The notes below the pieces were generated by a model that was not told the origin of the DNA, did not search any database, and was given only the letters and a program-made list of their open reading frames with translations. Of a stretch of 10,784 nucleotides of DNA, positions 1-6,956 are shown one piece after another (position 1 is the first letter of the stretch; each line of letters begins with the position of its first letter). This DNA comes from Calditrichia bacterium. Lineage in GTDB: Bacteria; Calditrichota; Calditrichia; JAJRVZ01. The position numbers and the translations under genes are program-made. Location: NCBI GenBank assembly GCA_030634505.1, contig DAOWAQ010000035.1:1-10784 (forward strand), in the 5' to 3' direction.

Positions 1-827
1 ATAAACAAAGTTGATAATATTGTAAATACATAAGCTTGAATAAAACCAACTAATATTTCTAAAAAATTAACAAATATAGCAAATCCTATTGAGAACGGTG
101 CAACAATCACCCAAAAAGATTTTAAAATTATAATTAAACTTAAAAATGCAAATATTACAATATGTCCTGCTACCATATTCGCAAATAATCGCATCATTAA
201 TGCAAAATGTTTTGCCAATAATCCCATTATTTCAATAACAAACAATAAAGGAAATAGTGGCAGTGGTACCCCTGCGGGAACTAATGACTTAAAATATTTA
301 AAAAAACCGTTTTGTTTTATTCCATAAAATTGACCGGTAAAAAATGTAACCAATGCTAAGGCCGCTGTAACGTTGATATTCCCTGTAGGTGTTGTAAAAA
401 GGGGAATTAGTCCCATCAAATTACAGGTCAAAACAAAAAAGAAAAATGTCGCAATAAGCGGAGTAAATTTAATACCGTCTTTTTTACCCAGGTTTGAAAT
501 TGCAATTTCATCTCTAAGAAAAATGATAAGCATTTCCAACAATGAAGCAAATCCGGTTTGAACCAGGCGATCTCTTTTGAATGAAAACCTAAAAAGAACA
601 AGTAGAAATATTGCTGCCAGCCAAAGCATCACAACATGATTCGTAATTGATAAATCTATTGAGATCCCAAATACATTTATCGGTTCAAATTGCGGTAATT
701 GCAAATGAAAGCCGAAAATATTCCATTCAGAGGAATTCTGCACGTGATGAATAATAAATTCGCCGACATTTTCTTCATGTCCATTTTTTGCATTTTCAGA
801 TACAGTCGCCACAGTCCATAATGCCAT
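1..827 (-). CDS. atpB: F1Fo ATP synthase subunit a (AtpB), 3' end cut by window edge
   Basis: Membrane subunit a of the Fo motor, which forms the two proton (or sodium) half-channels beside the c-ring. Reading the minus strand from the ATG at 825-827 gives 275 open codons that run off the left edge. Signatures are NLMGLIPL (residues 136-143), MMRLFANMVAGH (211-222), whose R213 matches the essential E. coli Arg210, and GFIQAYVFTILSTLF at the visible C-terminus. The position of E. coli Glu219 is His (H222) and that of His245 is Glu (E257), the reciprocal swap known from mitochondrial and many bacterial subunits. The short N-terminus contains GEFIIHHV, a His-rich motif I associate with Bacteroidota-type AtpB. 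The start lies 5 bp after the stop of the AtpI-like gene, with a GGAG about 10 bases upstream. The remaining ATP synthase genes are presumably beyond the window. Confidence 0.97.
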   Translation of the reverse strand, partial: MALWTVATVSENAKNGHEENVGEFIIHHVQNSSEWNIFGFHLQLPQFEPINVFGISIDLSITNHVVMLWLAAIFLLVLFRFSFKRDRLVQTGFASLLEMLIIFLRDEIAISNLGKKDGIKFTPLIATFFFFVLTCNLMGLIPLFTTPTGNINVTAALALVTFFTGQFYGIKQNGFFKYFKSLVPAGVPLPLFPLLFVIEIMGLLAKHFALMMRLFANMVAGHIVIFAFLSLIIILKSFWVIVAPFSIGFAIFVNFLEILVGFIQAYVFTILSTLF

Positions 828-832
828 CTAAG

Positions 833-1198
833 CTAAGCTCCCTTTATTGAAATTTTGTTTAATCCTACTACTTCCATTATTTGGAAAATGAAATAAAAAG
901 AAAAAAGAGTAATTATAAAAACCGTATTATGAATATCCAAAGATTTTACGACTAAGGCTATTCCACTTAAGGCAAATATTAATCTACCAAATACTGAGAG
1001 TGTAACCATTTTTCCGAATGATTTATTCTTGACTTTTAATGCAATAAAAAATAAAATAAATCCAGTAACAATATATAGAAAAGCTATTAGCCATCCCAAT
1101 CCAATTGACAGTGTATAACTGCCGGATAAATCTAAAGCTGTTAACAAAACAAAAAACAGTAGGGAAATGATTGTTATGCTATAAATAAAAAATTTCAA
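833..1198 (-). CDS. AtpI-like four-helix membrane protein upstream of atpB
   Basis: A 121-residue, very hydrophobic protein with four predicted membrane segments at about residues 4-22, 30-54, 64-87 and 92-112, joined by short loops with a basic patch (KVKNKSFGK) before helix 3. Size, topology and position directly before atpB match the ATP synthase protein I (AtpI) family, which assists c-ring or Fo assembly in other bacteria. I see no diagnostic sequence motif, so this call rests mainly on context. The start is TTG at 1196-1198, sharing bases with the TGA stop of atpZ (TTGA, 4-base overlap). No Shine-Dalgarno precedes it, so translation is probably coupled to atpZ. A distinct Bacteroidota-specific hypothetical family is the alternative. 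Confidence 0.8.
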   Translation of the reverse strand: MKFFIYSITIISLLFFVLLTALDLSGSYTLSIGLGWLIAFLYIVTGFILFFIALKVKNKSFGKMVTLSVFGRLIFALSGIALVVKSLDIHNTVFIITLFSFYFIFQIMEVVGLNKISIKGA

Positions 1199-1461
1199 TT
1201 GTTATTTTTTTCTAATTGTTTTAATGATTTAAAAAAACTATAAAATCCAATCCCTAGACCAACAAAAATACCTAAAACAGTAAATATGGGTTTGGCTTGG
1301 AAAAAATCATCTGCGAACCAACCCAGTGCACCAAACATTAAAATAGAAGCAATTAATATATAAACCAGGTTTAAATAAGGCGCTGCTTTCCTATAAGCTA
1401 TAGAAAGATTTGATACTTGTGATTCCTGATCATTTTGTTTTTGCTTCTCAAAGGATGACAT
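1195..1461 (-). CDS. atpZ: AtpZ/AtpI-family Fo accessory protein
   Basis: An 88-residue protein with a charged, soluble N-terminus (1-28) and two membrane helices at about 30-50 (YLNLVYILIASILMFGALGW) and 57-77, joined by a short FADDFFQAKP loop. This two-helix pattern with an acidic residue pair after helix 1 is that of the AtpZ family (old name: ATPase gene 1), encoded at the head of many atp operons and linked to Mg2+/Ca2+ transport or Fo assembly. The ATG at 1459-1461 overlaps the bactofilin TAA by one base (TAATG) and no Shine-Dalgarno is apparent, so coupling to the upstream gene is likely. Its 3' end overlaps the AtpI-like gene by four bases. Confidence 0.9.
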   Translation of the reverse strand: MSSFEKQKQNDQESQVSNLSIAYRKAAPYLNLVYILIASILMFGALGWFADDFFQAKPIFTVLGIFVGLGIGFYSFFKSLKQLEKNNN

Positions 1462-1865
1462 TATTGAGATGGATTTTGGGATATAATCGGTTTTTTATAA
1501 GGTTCAGGTTCTTCTTTTTTATTTCCCATATCCGACGTTCCATCAAATACTGCACCCTCATCAATAATCAATTTGCTGGCTTTTAACTCACCAATCAAAA
1601 CCGATTTGGATTCCAATACTAATTTCTCGACGATTGAAACTTTTCCTTTAATCTTGCCTCCAACAATTGCATTCTTCGCTTGAACCTCACCATCAATTTC
1701 ACCATTTAAACCAACAGTTAATGTATTCTTACAAATCAGTTTACCTTTTAATTTGCCATCAACTCGAACACTATTGTCTGTCCGGACAGTACCTTCAACA
1801 ACAGTACCACCACCTATAAAGTTTAATTCAGTTGATGATGAACTTGAACTTTCTTTAAATGCCAC
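1461..1865 (-). CDS. bactofilin (polymer-forming cytoskeletal protein)
   Basis: A 134-residue bactofilin, a nucleotide-independent filament former that scaffolds cell-wall enzymes or polar complexes at the cytoplasmic face of the membrane. A short polar N-terminus (MAFKESSSSSS) precedes the core at about residues 16-112, where repeating beta-helix turns of the GTVVEGTVRTDNSVRVDGKL and GEIDGEVQAKNAIV type are plain to read. The C-terminal tail (113-134) is charged and Pro-rich (KKEEPEPYKKP). The start is GTG at 1863-1865, chosen because AAAGGAA lies 6 bases upstream (1871-1877) and no better in-frame start exists. The gene sits 18 bp after an M23 peptidase, a pairing seen repeatedly for bactofilins (for example CcmA with Csd peptidases in Helicobacter, LmdC in stalk-forming alphaproteobacteria), and just before the atp genes. 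Confidence 0.95.
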   Translation of the reverse strand: MAFKESSSSSSTELNFIGGGTVVEGTVRTDNSVRVDGKLKGKLICKNTLTVGLNGEIDGEVQAKNAIVGGKIKGKVSIVEKLVLESKSVLIGELKASKLIIDEGAVFDGTSDMGNKKEEPEPYKKPIISQNPSQ

Positions 1866-1883
1866 AATGATTCCTTTCCATTT

Positions 1884-2696
1884 TTACCGCAGATATTCTT
1901 CTGCACCTCGTATATATATCAATGGATCAACAGGTTTTTGTCCTTTCCAAATTTCAAAATGGACATGCGCCCCTGAACTAACCTCTCCTGTGTCTCCTAA
2001 TAAAGCGATTGCCTGCCCTTTTTTAACATATTCCAATTCACTACATAGATTTGTCAAATTGTGTTTATAAAATGAATAAAAATTATTTCTGTGTTTTAGA
2101 ATTATAATATTGCCTTCTTCAATAGTATATCCTGAAAAAATGACCAAACCATCAGCAGTAGCTTTTATCGGAGTTCCTTTTGTCGCAGCAATATCAATAC
2201 CCAGATGTAAATCTTTTGAAAATGACTTTGCCTCTAAGCCCCGCGTTATAAATCCTTCAACAGGTAATAAATCCGGCAATGAATTGAACAACGATCTGCT
2301 TATCTCACGGGACCCAAAATCTGAAAAAACAAATTGATCATTTCCATTTTTCATGTCTTCAGAATTTTCTTTAATTTTGACATAACCAGATAGCGATGAT
2401 CTCAGTTTTTGGTCCATCATTTTTACTTTGTCGAATTCTTTTCGTACTTCGTCAAATTTTTGCAAACTTTTCTTCAATTGTTCATTTTCATCTAGTACAC
2501 TATAATAATCGATCGCAAGTGACGCCACTTTCCAGTATGTTGCAGCACCTGAGACAATTGCCACTAGAAGTAATACTATAAAAACAATCAAAAACCTGAT
2601 GAGATTTGCATTCAATTTTAAACTTTTAGCTGCCTTTTCATCATCAGGTATCAAAAGAAAATTATAATATTTTGTTCTATTTTTTCTTCTTGCCAC
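1884..2696 (-). CDS. membrane-anchored M23 (LytM-type) metallopeptidase
   Basis: A 270-residue peptidase predicted to cleave peptide crosslinks in peptidoglycan on the periplasmic side. A basic cytoplasmic N-terminus (MARRKNRTK) is followed by one membrane helix (about 32-54), a probable coiled coil (65-105) and a C-terminal M23 domain (about 145-260). The zinc and catalytic residues are all present: HLGID (H164, D168), KHN (H212) and AHVHFE (H244, H246), so it should be active rather than a degenerate LytM activator. The start is GTG at 2694-2696; the upstream frame closes at a stop within 20 bases and the next internal Met is far downstream. No Shine-Dalgarno is visible, but an extended -10 box lies close upstream. 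Gene order with bactofilin suggests that the scaffold localises this enzyme for cell-shape control. Confidence 0.94.
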   Translation of the reverse strand: MARRKNRTKYYNFLLIPDDEKAAKSLKLNANLIRFLIVFIVLLLVAIVSGAATYWKVASLAIDYYSVLDENEQLKKSLQKFDEVRKEFDKVKMMDQKLRSSLSGYVKIKENSEDMKNGNDQFVFSDFGSREISRSLFNSLPDLLPVEGFITRGLEAKSFSKDLHLGIDIAATKGTPIKATADGLVIFSGYTIEEGNIIILKHRNNFYSFYKHNLTNLCSELEYVKKGQAIALLGDTGEVSSGAHVHFEIWKGQKPVDPLIYIRGAEEYLR

Positions 2697-2710
2697 GGCT
2701 TTAACTATAC

Positions 2711-2719
2711 ATTATAACA
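2711..2719 (-). promoter_or_regulatory. perfect extended -10 box before the M23 gene
   Basis: The minus strand reads TGTTATAAT at 2719-2711, an exact TGnTATAAT extended -10 element. There is no convincing -35 box, as expected for this promoter type. The expected start point near 2704 would leave a leader of only about 8 bases before the GTG at 2696. It would let the M23-bactofilin-atp genes be transcribed independently of parAB. Sequence match only. Confidence 0.4.
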
Positions 2720-2791
2720 GCTTAAAATTTATAGATTTATTACAGTTTATGCAATATTTTAATTTTAATTCTTTTGTAATTAAATGAAACA

Positions 2792-3649
2792 TTAATCGAA
2801 CTTGTCAAAAATCTCAATTAGTCTATCTAAATCTTCAGGAGAATAAAATTGTATCTCAATACTTCCACCTTCTTTTCGTGAGCGTACAGAAACCTTTGTA
2901 CCAAAAATATTTCTCAAGTTTTCCTCAATCTTATGAAAGTAAATCGAATCTTTTTTTGCTACAATATTTTTTTTGGGTTTTATTTCCAATAATTCTTTTA
3001 CCAGTTTTTCTAATTTTCTAACCGAATAACTGTTTCTAATTGTCTTTGACCACAATGATTTCTGATCTTCCCGATCTTCAACAGATACCAAAGTACGTGC
3101 ATGACCAACTGATATCTCACCTGTTTTTACTGTTTTTTGAATTTCTTCTGGTAACTTCAAAAGTCTTAATAAATTTGTTACTGTTGTCCTGTCTTTACCA
3201 ATTTTTTGAGCAACAATATCTTGTGTCAGTTTACATTCCGTTATTAGCCTTTGGAATGCTAATGCCTGTTCTATAGGATTTAATTTTTCCCGTTGTACAT
3301 TTTCAATTATTGCCAACTCGAGCATTTCTTCTTTAGAATCCACTTCAATAGTATATGCAGGAATCTTATCTAATTCAATTTCGATTGCGGCACGCAATCT
3401 TCTTTCACCAGCTACTAGTTCATAATGATTATCAATTTTACGTACTGTTATAGGTTGTATAATTCCTTTTTCCTTTATTGATTGTTTTAATTCTTCTAAT
3501 GTATCAGGATTAAAATCAATACGAGGTTGATAAGGATTTGGCTTTATAATTGAAACTTTGATTTCTGATATTTTATTTTGAGTTTGTTCATCCAGGTCTT
3601 GTTGAGGAATTAGTGCATTCAGGCCCCTGCCCAGTCTCATTTTATTCAT
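2792..3649 (-). CDS. parB: chromosome partition protein ParB (Spo0J family, CTPase)
   Basis: ParB binds parS sites near the origin, loads as a CTP-dependent sliding clamp and stimulates ParA. The 285 residues show the N-terminal LGRGLNALIP box (6-15) used to contact ParA, the nuclease-like CTP-binding domain with GERRLRAA (81-88) and ENVQRE (116-121), a helix-turn-helix region (LTQDIVAQKIGKDRTTVTNL, 141-160) and a C-terminal dimerisation segment (about 235-285). This is the usual chromosomal ParB length. I chose the first ATG (3647-3649), which overlaps parA by 8 bases, because GAGGA (3661-3665) lies 11 bases upstream; the ATG three codons later would be too far from it. No consensus parS was found in the window. 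Confidence 0.97.
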   Translation of the reverse strand: MNKMRLGRGLNALIPQQDLDEQTQNKISEIKVSIIKPNPYQPRIDFNPDTLEELKQSIKEKGIIQPITVRKIDNHYELVAGERRLRAAIEIELDKIPAYTIEVDSKEEMLELAIIENVQREKLNPIEQALAFQRLITECKLTQDIVAQKIGKDRTTVTNLLRLLKLPEEIQKTVKTGEISVGHARTLVSVEDREDQKSLWSKTIRNSYSVRKLEKLVKELLEIKPKKNIVAKKDSIYFHKIEENLRNIFGTKVSVRSRKEGGSIEIQFYSPEDLDRLIEIFDKFD

Positions 3650-4403
3650 TTTTTATTATTTCCTCTGCCAAACTCATATAATTTTGACTTCCTATACACA
3701 AAGCATCATACATCAAAATAGGCTTGCCAAAACTTGGCGCTTCTCCTAATCTAACGTTTCTGTTAATTACAGTACTATAAACTTTTTCTTTGAAATATTC
3801 TCGTACTTCTTCGGCTACCTGGTTACACAAATTTAACCTATTATCAAACAAAGTTAGTAATACACCTTCGATTGCGAGATCTTTATTCAAATTTTTTTGA
3901 ACCAAATGTATGGTATTTAATAATTGACTCAAACCTTCAAGAGCATAATATTCACATTGAATCGGAATCAAAACTGAATCTGCTGCTGTGAGCGCATTAA
4001 TTGTGAGCAACCCCAATGAAGGCGGGCAATCTATAAAAATATATTCATAAATTTCTTTAAGCGGAGATAAAGCTTTTTTTAATATTTTCTCTCTTGAAGA
4101 AATATTTACAAGTTCAACCTCGGCTCCAACAAGTTTTATATGCGATGGTATTAAATCTAAAAAAGGTACCGATGTTTTTTGTACTAATTCATCAAGTCTT
4201 TGATTATTTACAAGTGAGTCATATATCGAAGGTTGATTTTCTTCCAGAAATACCCCAATTCCACTACTTGCATTTGCCTGGGGATCAACATCAACTAATA
4301 ATATTTTTTTTTCAGCTACAGCTAAACAACTAGATAAATTTATAGCAGTCGTAGTTTTACCTACTCCACCTTTTTGATTAGCTATTGTTATTATTCTACC
4401 CAT
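3642..4403 (-). CDS. parA: chromosome partition ATPase ParA (Soj)
   Basis: A 253-residue ParA/Soj ATPase that binds DNA non-specifically in its ATP dimer form and moves ParB-parS complexes. The deviant Walker A motif KGGVGKTT (11-18), A' motif LLVDVDPQ (35-42, D40 catalytic) and Walker B YIFIDCPPS (121-129) are intact. LFDNRLNLCNQV and NVRLGEAPSFGKPI are typical Soj signatures. There is no N-terminal HTH extension, which points to a chromosomal (type Ib-like length) protein rather than a plasmid ParA. The ATG at 4401-4403 is preceded by AAGGA with short spacing. It overlaps parB by 8 bases, so the two are co-expressed. The 193-bp gap upstream probably holds the promoter. Confidence 0.97.
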   Translation of the reverse strand: MGRIITIANQKGGVGKTTTAINLSSCLAVAEKKILLVDVDPQANASSGIGVFLEENQPSIYDSLVNNQRLDELVQKTSVPFLDLIPSHIKLVGAEVELVNISSREKILKKALSPLKEIYEYIFIDCPPSLGLLTINALTAADSVLIPIQCEYYALEGLSQLLNTIHLVQKNLNKDLAIEGVLLTLFDNRLNLCNQVAEEVREYFKEKVYSTVINRNVRLGEAPSFGKPILMYDALCIGSQNYMSLAEEIIKNE

Positions 4404-4516
4404 AATTCCTTTTTTTATTGCAAATTAATTATTGTGATAACCAGGTTTATTACTCAATTTTTATTGAAGACCTAATACTGCAGTTCAGTCTGTGCCCCTG
4501 TAAATAACAGAGTGTG

Positions 4517-4545
4517 AATTTAAAACATCATAATTTTTGAATCAA
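4517..4545 (-). promoter_or_regulatory. candidate promoter for parAB
   Basis: On the minus strand TTGATT (4545-4540) and TAAATT (4522-4517) are separated by exactly 17 bases, each matching the sigma70 hexamer consensus at 4 of 6 positions. The site is about 114 bases before the parA ATG. The -10 region TGTTTTAAATT is repeated exactly before rpsA. In DNA this AT-rich, such matches arise easily, so this is a candidate only. Confidence 0.3.
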
Positions 4546-4596
4546 GTTTGAAATCTATTCTTTGTTACAATATATAATATCATTATACTAAAGATA

Positions 4597-5613
4597 TTAC
4601 TTATTTGATATTTTTTCATTTGATAATTCAAAATATTCTAAAGCTTCCGAAATTTCGTCTTCAAGCTTTTCTGATAAAGAATTTAAATTCTCATCATTAA
4701 GAATATTATTACAATGAGTGATACACTCTAAATAATTTGAACTTTCATAATATAATTGTGCTATTTTTAAATTACATTTAATGATATGCGCTGGATTAGC
4801 TTCAATATCCTTTTGTATTAAACCTAATAAAACTTTATATGCCGCAATTGCTTTATCATAATTGCGCATTTTATAATGGACATGGGAATAAGCCCACCAC
4901 ATAAATTGACTTTCAGGGTATTCTTTAATTATGGTTTCTGCATAAATCAATGCACCCTTGTAACGACCATAATCTAACAATATGTACACCAACTGATGCA
5001 TGGCCATGTATCTTGCAGGCCCTTCTTCAATCAAACTTTTACGGATCATCTCAATTCCTCTCTCCCTGTTATCGGAGATAAATGGAATCCATAATGCAAA
5101 TTTAATTTTACTGGATGACCAATAATCATAAGTACCTATACCTAAATAAGCTTTAAATAAAGTTGAATCCAAATCCACTGCTTGCTCTAATAAATCTATA
5201 GCTTTCATTCCATCTGATAACGCTGAATACCAATTCCCTTTTCTACCCTCAAAATACCCGCGATAACCATAAGAACTACCGAGATAAAACAAATATTGTG
5301 CTTTTAACGAATCGGATAATTCAATATTTTCTTTCTGCTTTAAATTTATTAAAAATATAGTTTTATCAATCGCAGAAAGAAATTCTTCTTCAAATTTAAA
5401 ATTTTCAAAATGAGTCATTTTTGAATTTAGGGTTGCTGCTAAATAGAAATAAGCTTCATACCTGGTTGAATCTTTTTGTATCTTTTGATCAAGTAATAAT
5501 AATGCCTGATTGAATTTTCCATTTATAGTTAATTCAATATTTTCATCAACCCAATCCTTAGCGAAATTGATTTGAAAAAAAACTAGTAAGATTATGAGTG
5601 TCTTATATATCAT
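4597..5613 (-). CDS. exported TPR-repeat protein of unknown function
   Basis: A 338-residue protein with a Sec-type signal peptide (MIYKTLIILLVFFQINFA, probable cleavage after residue 18; no lipobox Cys). The mature part is helical and TPR-like: NGKFNQALLLLDQKI (31-45), WYSALSDGMKAIDLLEQAV (128-146), GRYKGALIYAETIIKEYP (216-233), NYDKAIAAYKVLLGLI (251-266) and SNYLECITHCNNIL (292-305). A conserved-looking aromatic core, GYRGYFEGRKGNW and YLGIGTYDYW (about 116-165), resembles a TPR family I associate with FCB-group genomes, but I know no function. It probably acts in the periplasm as a protein-interaction scaffold. It lies 63 bp after mreB on the same strand, where mreC is often found. No Shine-Dalgarno precedes the ATG at 5611-5613. 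Confidence 0.85.
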   Translation of the reverse strand: MIYKTLIILLVFFQINFAKDWVDENIELTINGKFNQALLLLDQKIQKDSTRYEAYFYLAATLNSKMTHFENFKFEEEFLSAIDKTIFLINLKQKENIELSDSLKAQYLFYLGSSYGYRGYFEGRKGNWYSALSDGMKAIDLLEQAVDLDSTLFKAYLGIGTYDYWSSSKIKFALWIPFISDNRERGIEMIRKSLIEEGPARYMAMHQLVYILLDYGRYKGALIYAETIIKEYPESQFMWWAYSHVHYKMRNYDKAIAAYKVLLGLIQKDIEANPAHIIKCNLKIAQLYYESSNYLECITHCNNILNDENLNSLSEKLEDEISEALEYFELSNEKISNK

Positions 5614-5676
5614 GTTAATATGATTATTATGAGTGTACTTTTTAATATGAAGTAATAAAAATACAACTGGTAAATT

Positions 5677-6693
5677 TTACATTTTCATAAATACATTTTT
5701 ATATTTTTTAAAATCGAACAATATTTCACTGGTACCAATTGCAACTGTATACAGTGGATTGTCTGCAATACTTACCGGTAAATTTGTTTTTTGCAGAATT
5801 AATTCATCGAGCCCCCTTAGTAAGGAACCGCCGCCTGTTAATATAATTCCTCTGTCAATTATATCTGCTGACAATTCTTCGGGAAGCATTTCTAACGTGT
5901 TTAATATTGCCGATATTATTGTAACCAAAACATCATGTAAAGCCTCTGAGAAAAAAGAATATGGTAATTCTAACTGACGAGGCAATCCATTGGTTGTATC
6001 TAATCCTTTTACTATAAATTTTTCATTATTTTTTTTATCTATTACACTTCCGTGTTCCATCTTAATTCGTTCAGCAGTTACTTCACCAACTTTAAGATTG
6101 TATTGATTCTTCATGTGCCTTATTATTGCGTCATTAAGCTCATCCCCTGCGACACGAATAGTGTTATCAACAACAATACCTCCATAATTAATAACCGCTA
6201 TATCCGTAGTGCCACCTCCAATATCAACTATCATATTTGCATGGCTTGCACTAATATCAATACCTATTCCAATTGCAGCTGCCATCGGTTCAGCGACCAA
6301 ATAAACTTCTCTTGCACCAGCAGTTTCGGCAGATTCAATAATAGCTCTTTTTTCTACTTCCGTAATCCCGGTAGGAACACCCATCACAACTCTACCAATC
6401 ATAAATCTATGAATCTTGGCAGCTTTTATAAATCCTCGAACCATTGCATCCGCAGCTTCAAAATCAGCAATTACACCATCTGCTAGTGGTCGGATAACCC
6501 GCACAGAACTACCGATTTTACCCATCATTTCTTTGGCTTCTTTTCCTAGAGCAAAAGTTTTATTATTTTGATCTAAAGCAACCACGGAAGGCTCGTTTAT
6601 AATAAATCCTTTTTTGTTTAAAAAAATAACCGTATTAGCTGTACCCAGATCTACGCCTAATTCTTTAAATAATGGTCTAAAAACTGATAGCAT
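5677..6693 (-). CDS. mreB: rod-shape determining actin homologue MreB
   Basis: An ATP-dependent bacterial actin that guides the elongasome and lateral wall synthesis under the inner membrane. At 338 residues it has the usual MreB length. Visible motifs are phosphate-1 DLGTANT (15-21), the GITEVEKRAI segment (109-118) with the catalytic-region Glu, phosphate-2 DIGGGTTDIAV (157-167) and the adenosine motif GIILTGGGSLLRGLDE (282-297). The N-terminus MLSVFRPLF is hydrophobic-basic and could help membrane attachment. The ATG at 6691-6693 is fixed by alignment with the family, although no Shine-Dalgarno is seen. The next gene is an exported TPR protein rather than mreC, so mreC, mreD and the rodA/PBP2 genes must lie elsewhere or be absent. 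Confidence 0.97.
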   Translation of the reverse strand: MLSVFRPLFKELGVDLGTANTVIFLNKKGFIINEPSVVALDQNNKTFALGKEAKEMMGKIGSSVRVIRPLADGVIADFEAADAMVRGFIKAAKIHRFMIGRVVMGVPTGITEVEKRAIIESAETAGAREVYLVAEPMAAAIGIGIDISASHANMIVDIGGGTTDIAVINYGGIVVDNTIRVAGDELNDAIIRHMKNQYNLKVGEVTAERIKMEHGSVIDKKNNEKFIVKGLDTTNGLPRQLELPYSFFSEALHDVLVTIISAILNTLEMLPEELSADIIDRGIILTGGGSLLRGLDELILQKTNLPVSIADNPLYTVAIGTSEILFDFKKYKNVFMKM

Positions 6694-6902
6694 ATAAATA
6701 ATTCTTGTTTAGTAATAATAAATTTATTCTTTTATAAAAAAATTAAAAATCCATTTTACTATCAATTAAAAATTTTTCCACTAAGATACGACAAAAATGA
6801 ATATAAATTAAAACAAATTTTTTAGATTGATTCAACAATTATTTTCGGAAAGTTATATAAATAATTTAGTTAGGTTAAAGATTTAAGATTATTAAAACAA
6901 AA

Positions 6903-6928
6903 AAGGGTCAGAATTATTTCTGACCCTT
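6903..6928 (-). terminator. rho-independent terminator of rpsA
   Basis: A perfect 11-bp inverted repeat, AAGGGTCAGAA (6903-6913) and TTCTGACCCTT (6918-6928), encloses a 4-base loop. On the minus strand it is followed by TTTTGTTTT, a U-rich tail. It begins about 29 bases after the rpsA stop, so it ends the rpsA transcript and separates it from mreB. Confidence 0.92.
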
Positions 6929-6956
6929 ATAATTATAACAGATATCAAAAATAGAA

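Noticed and set aside
1753..2070. 105-codon plus-strand frame across the bactofilin-M23 junction
   Set aside because: It is a shadow of two well-supported minus-strand genes; other plus-strand frames (373-561, 2110-2337, 4094-4333, 7075-7401, 8947-9177) were rejected for the same reason.
2775..2792. ATGAAACA resembling a parS half-site just after the parB stop
   Set aside because: Only one half resembles TGTTTCACGTGAAACA; the left arm does not pair with it. No full parS was found in the window by eye.
4455..4468. TCAAT-TTTT-ATTGA inverted repeat in the parA leader
   Set aside because: The stem is only 5 AT-rich base pairs without a following U-run on the minus strand; not a credible terminator or operator.
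6052..6486. 144-codon open frame on the plus strand, opposite mreB
   Set aside because: It is antisense to a conserved gene, is rich in Ser, Asn and Ile as expected from reverse-complement reading, and has no ribosome site or recognisable domain.
6781..6788. TATCTTAG on the minus strand upstream of mreB, like a Bacteroidota TAnnTTTG -7 box
   Set aside because: It has a mismatch and the nearest TTTG is about 25 bases upstream, too far for the expected -33 element.
6694..6956. Possible small RNA in the longest intergenic gap
   Set aside because: Apart from the rpsA terminator I see only AT-rich DNA with no second hairpin-plus-U-run or tRNA-like fold.
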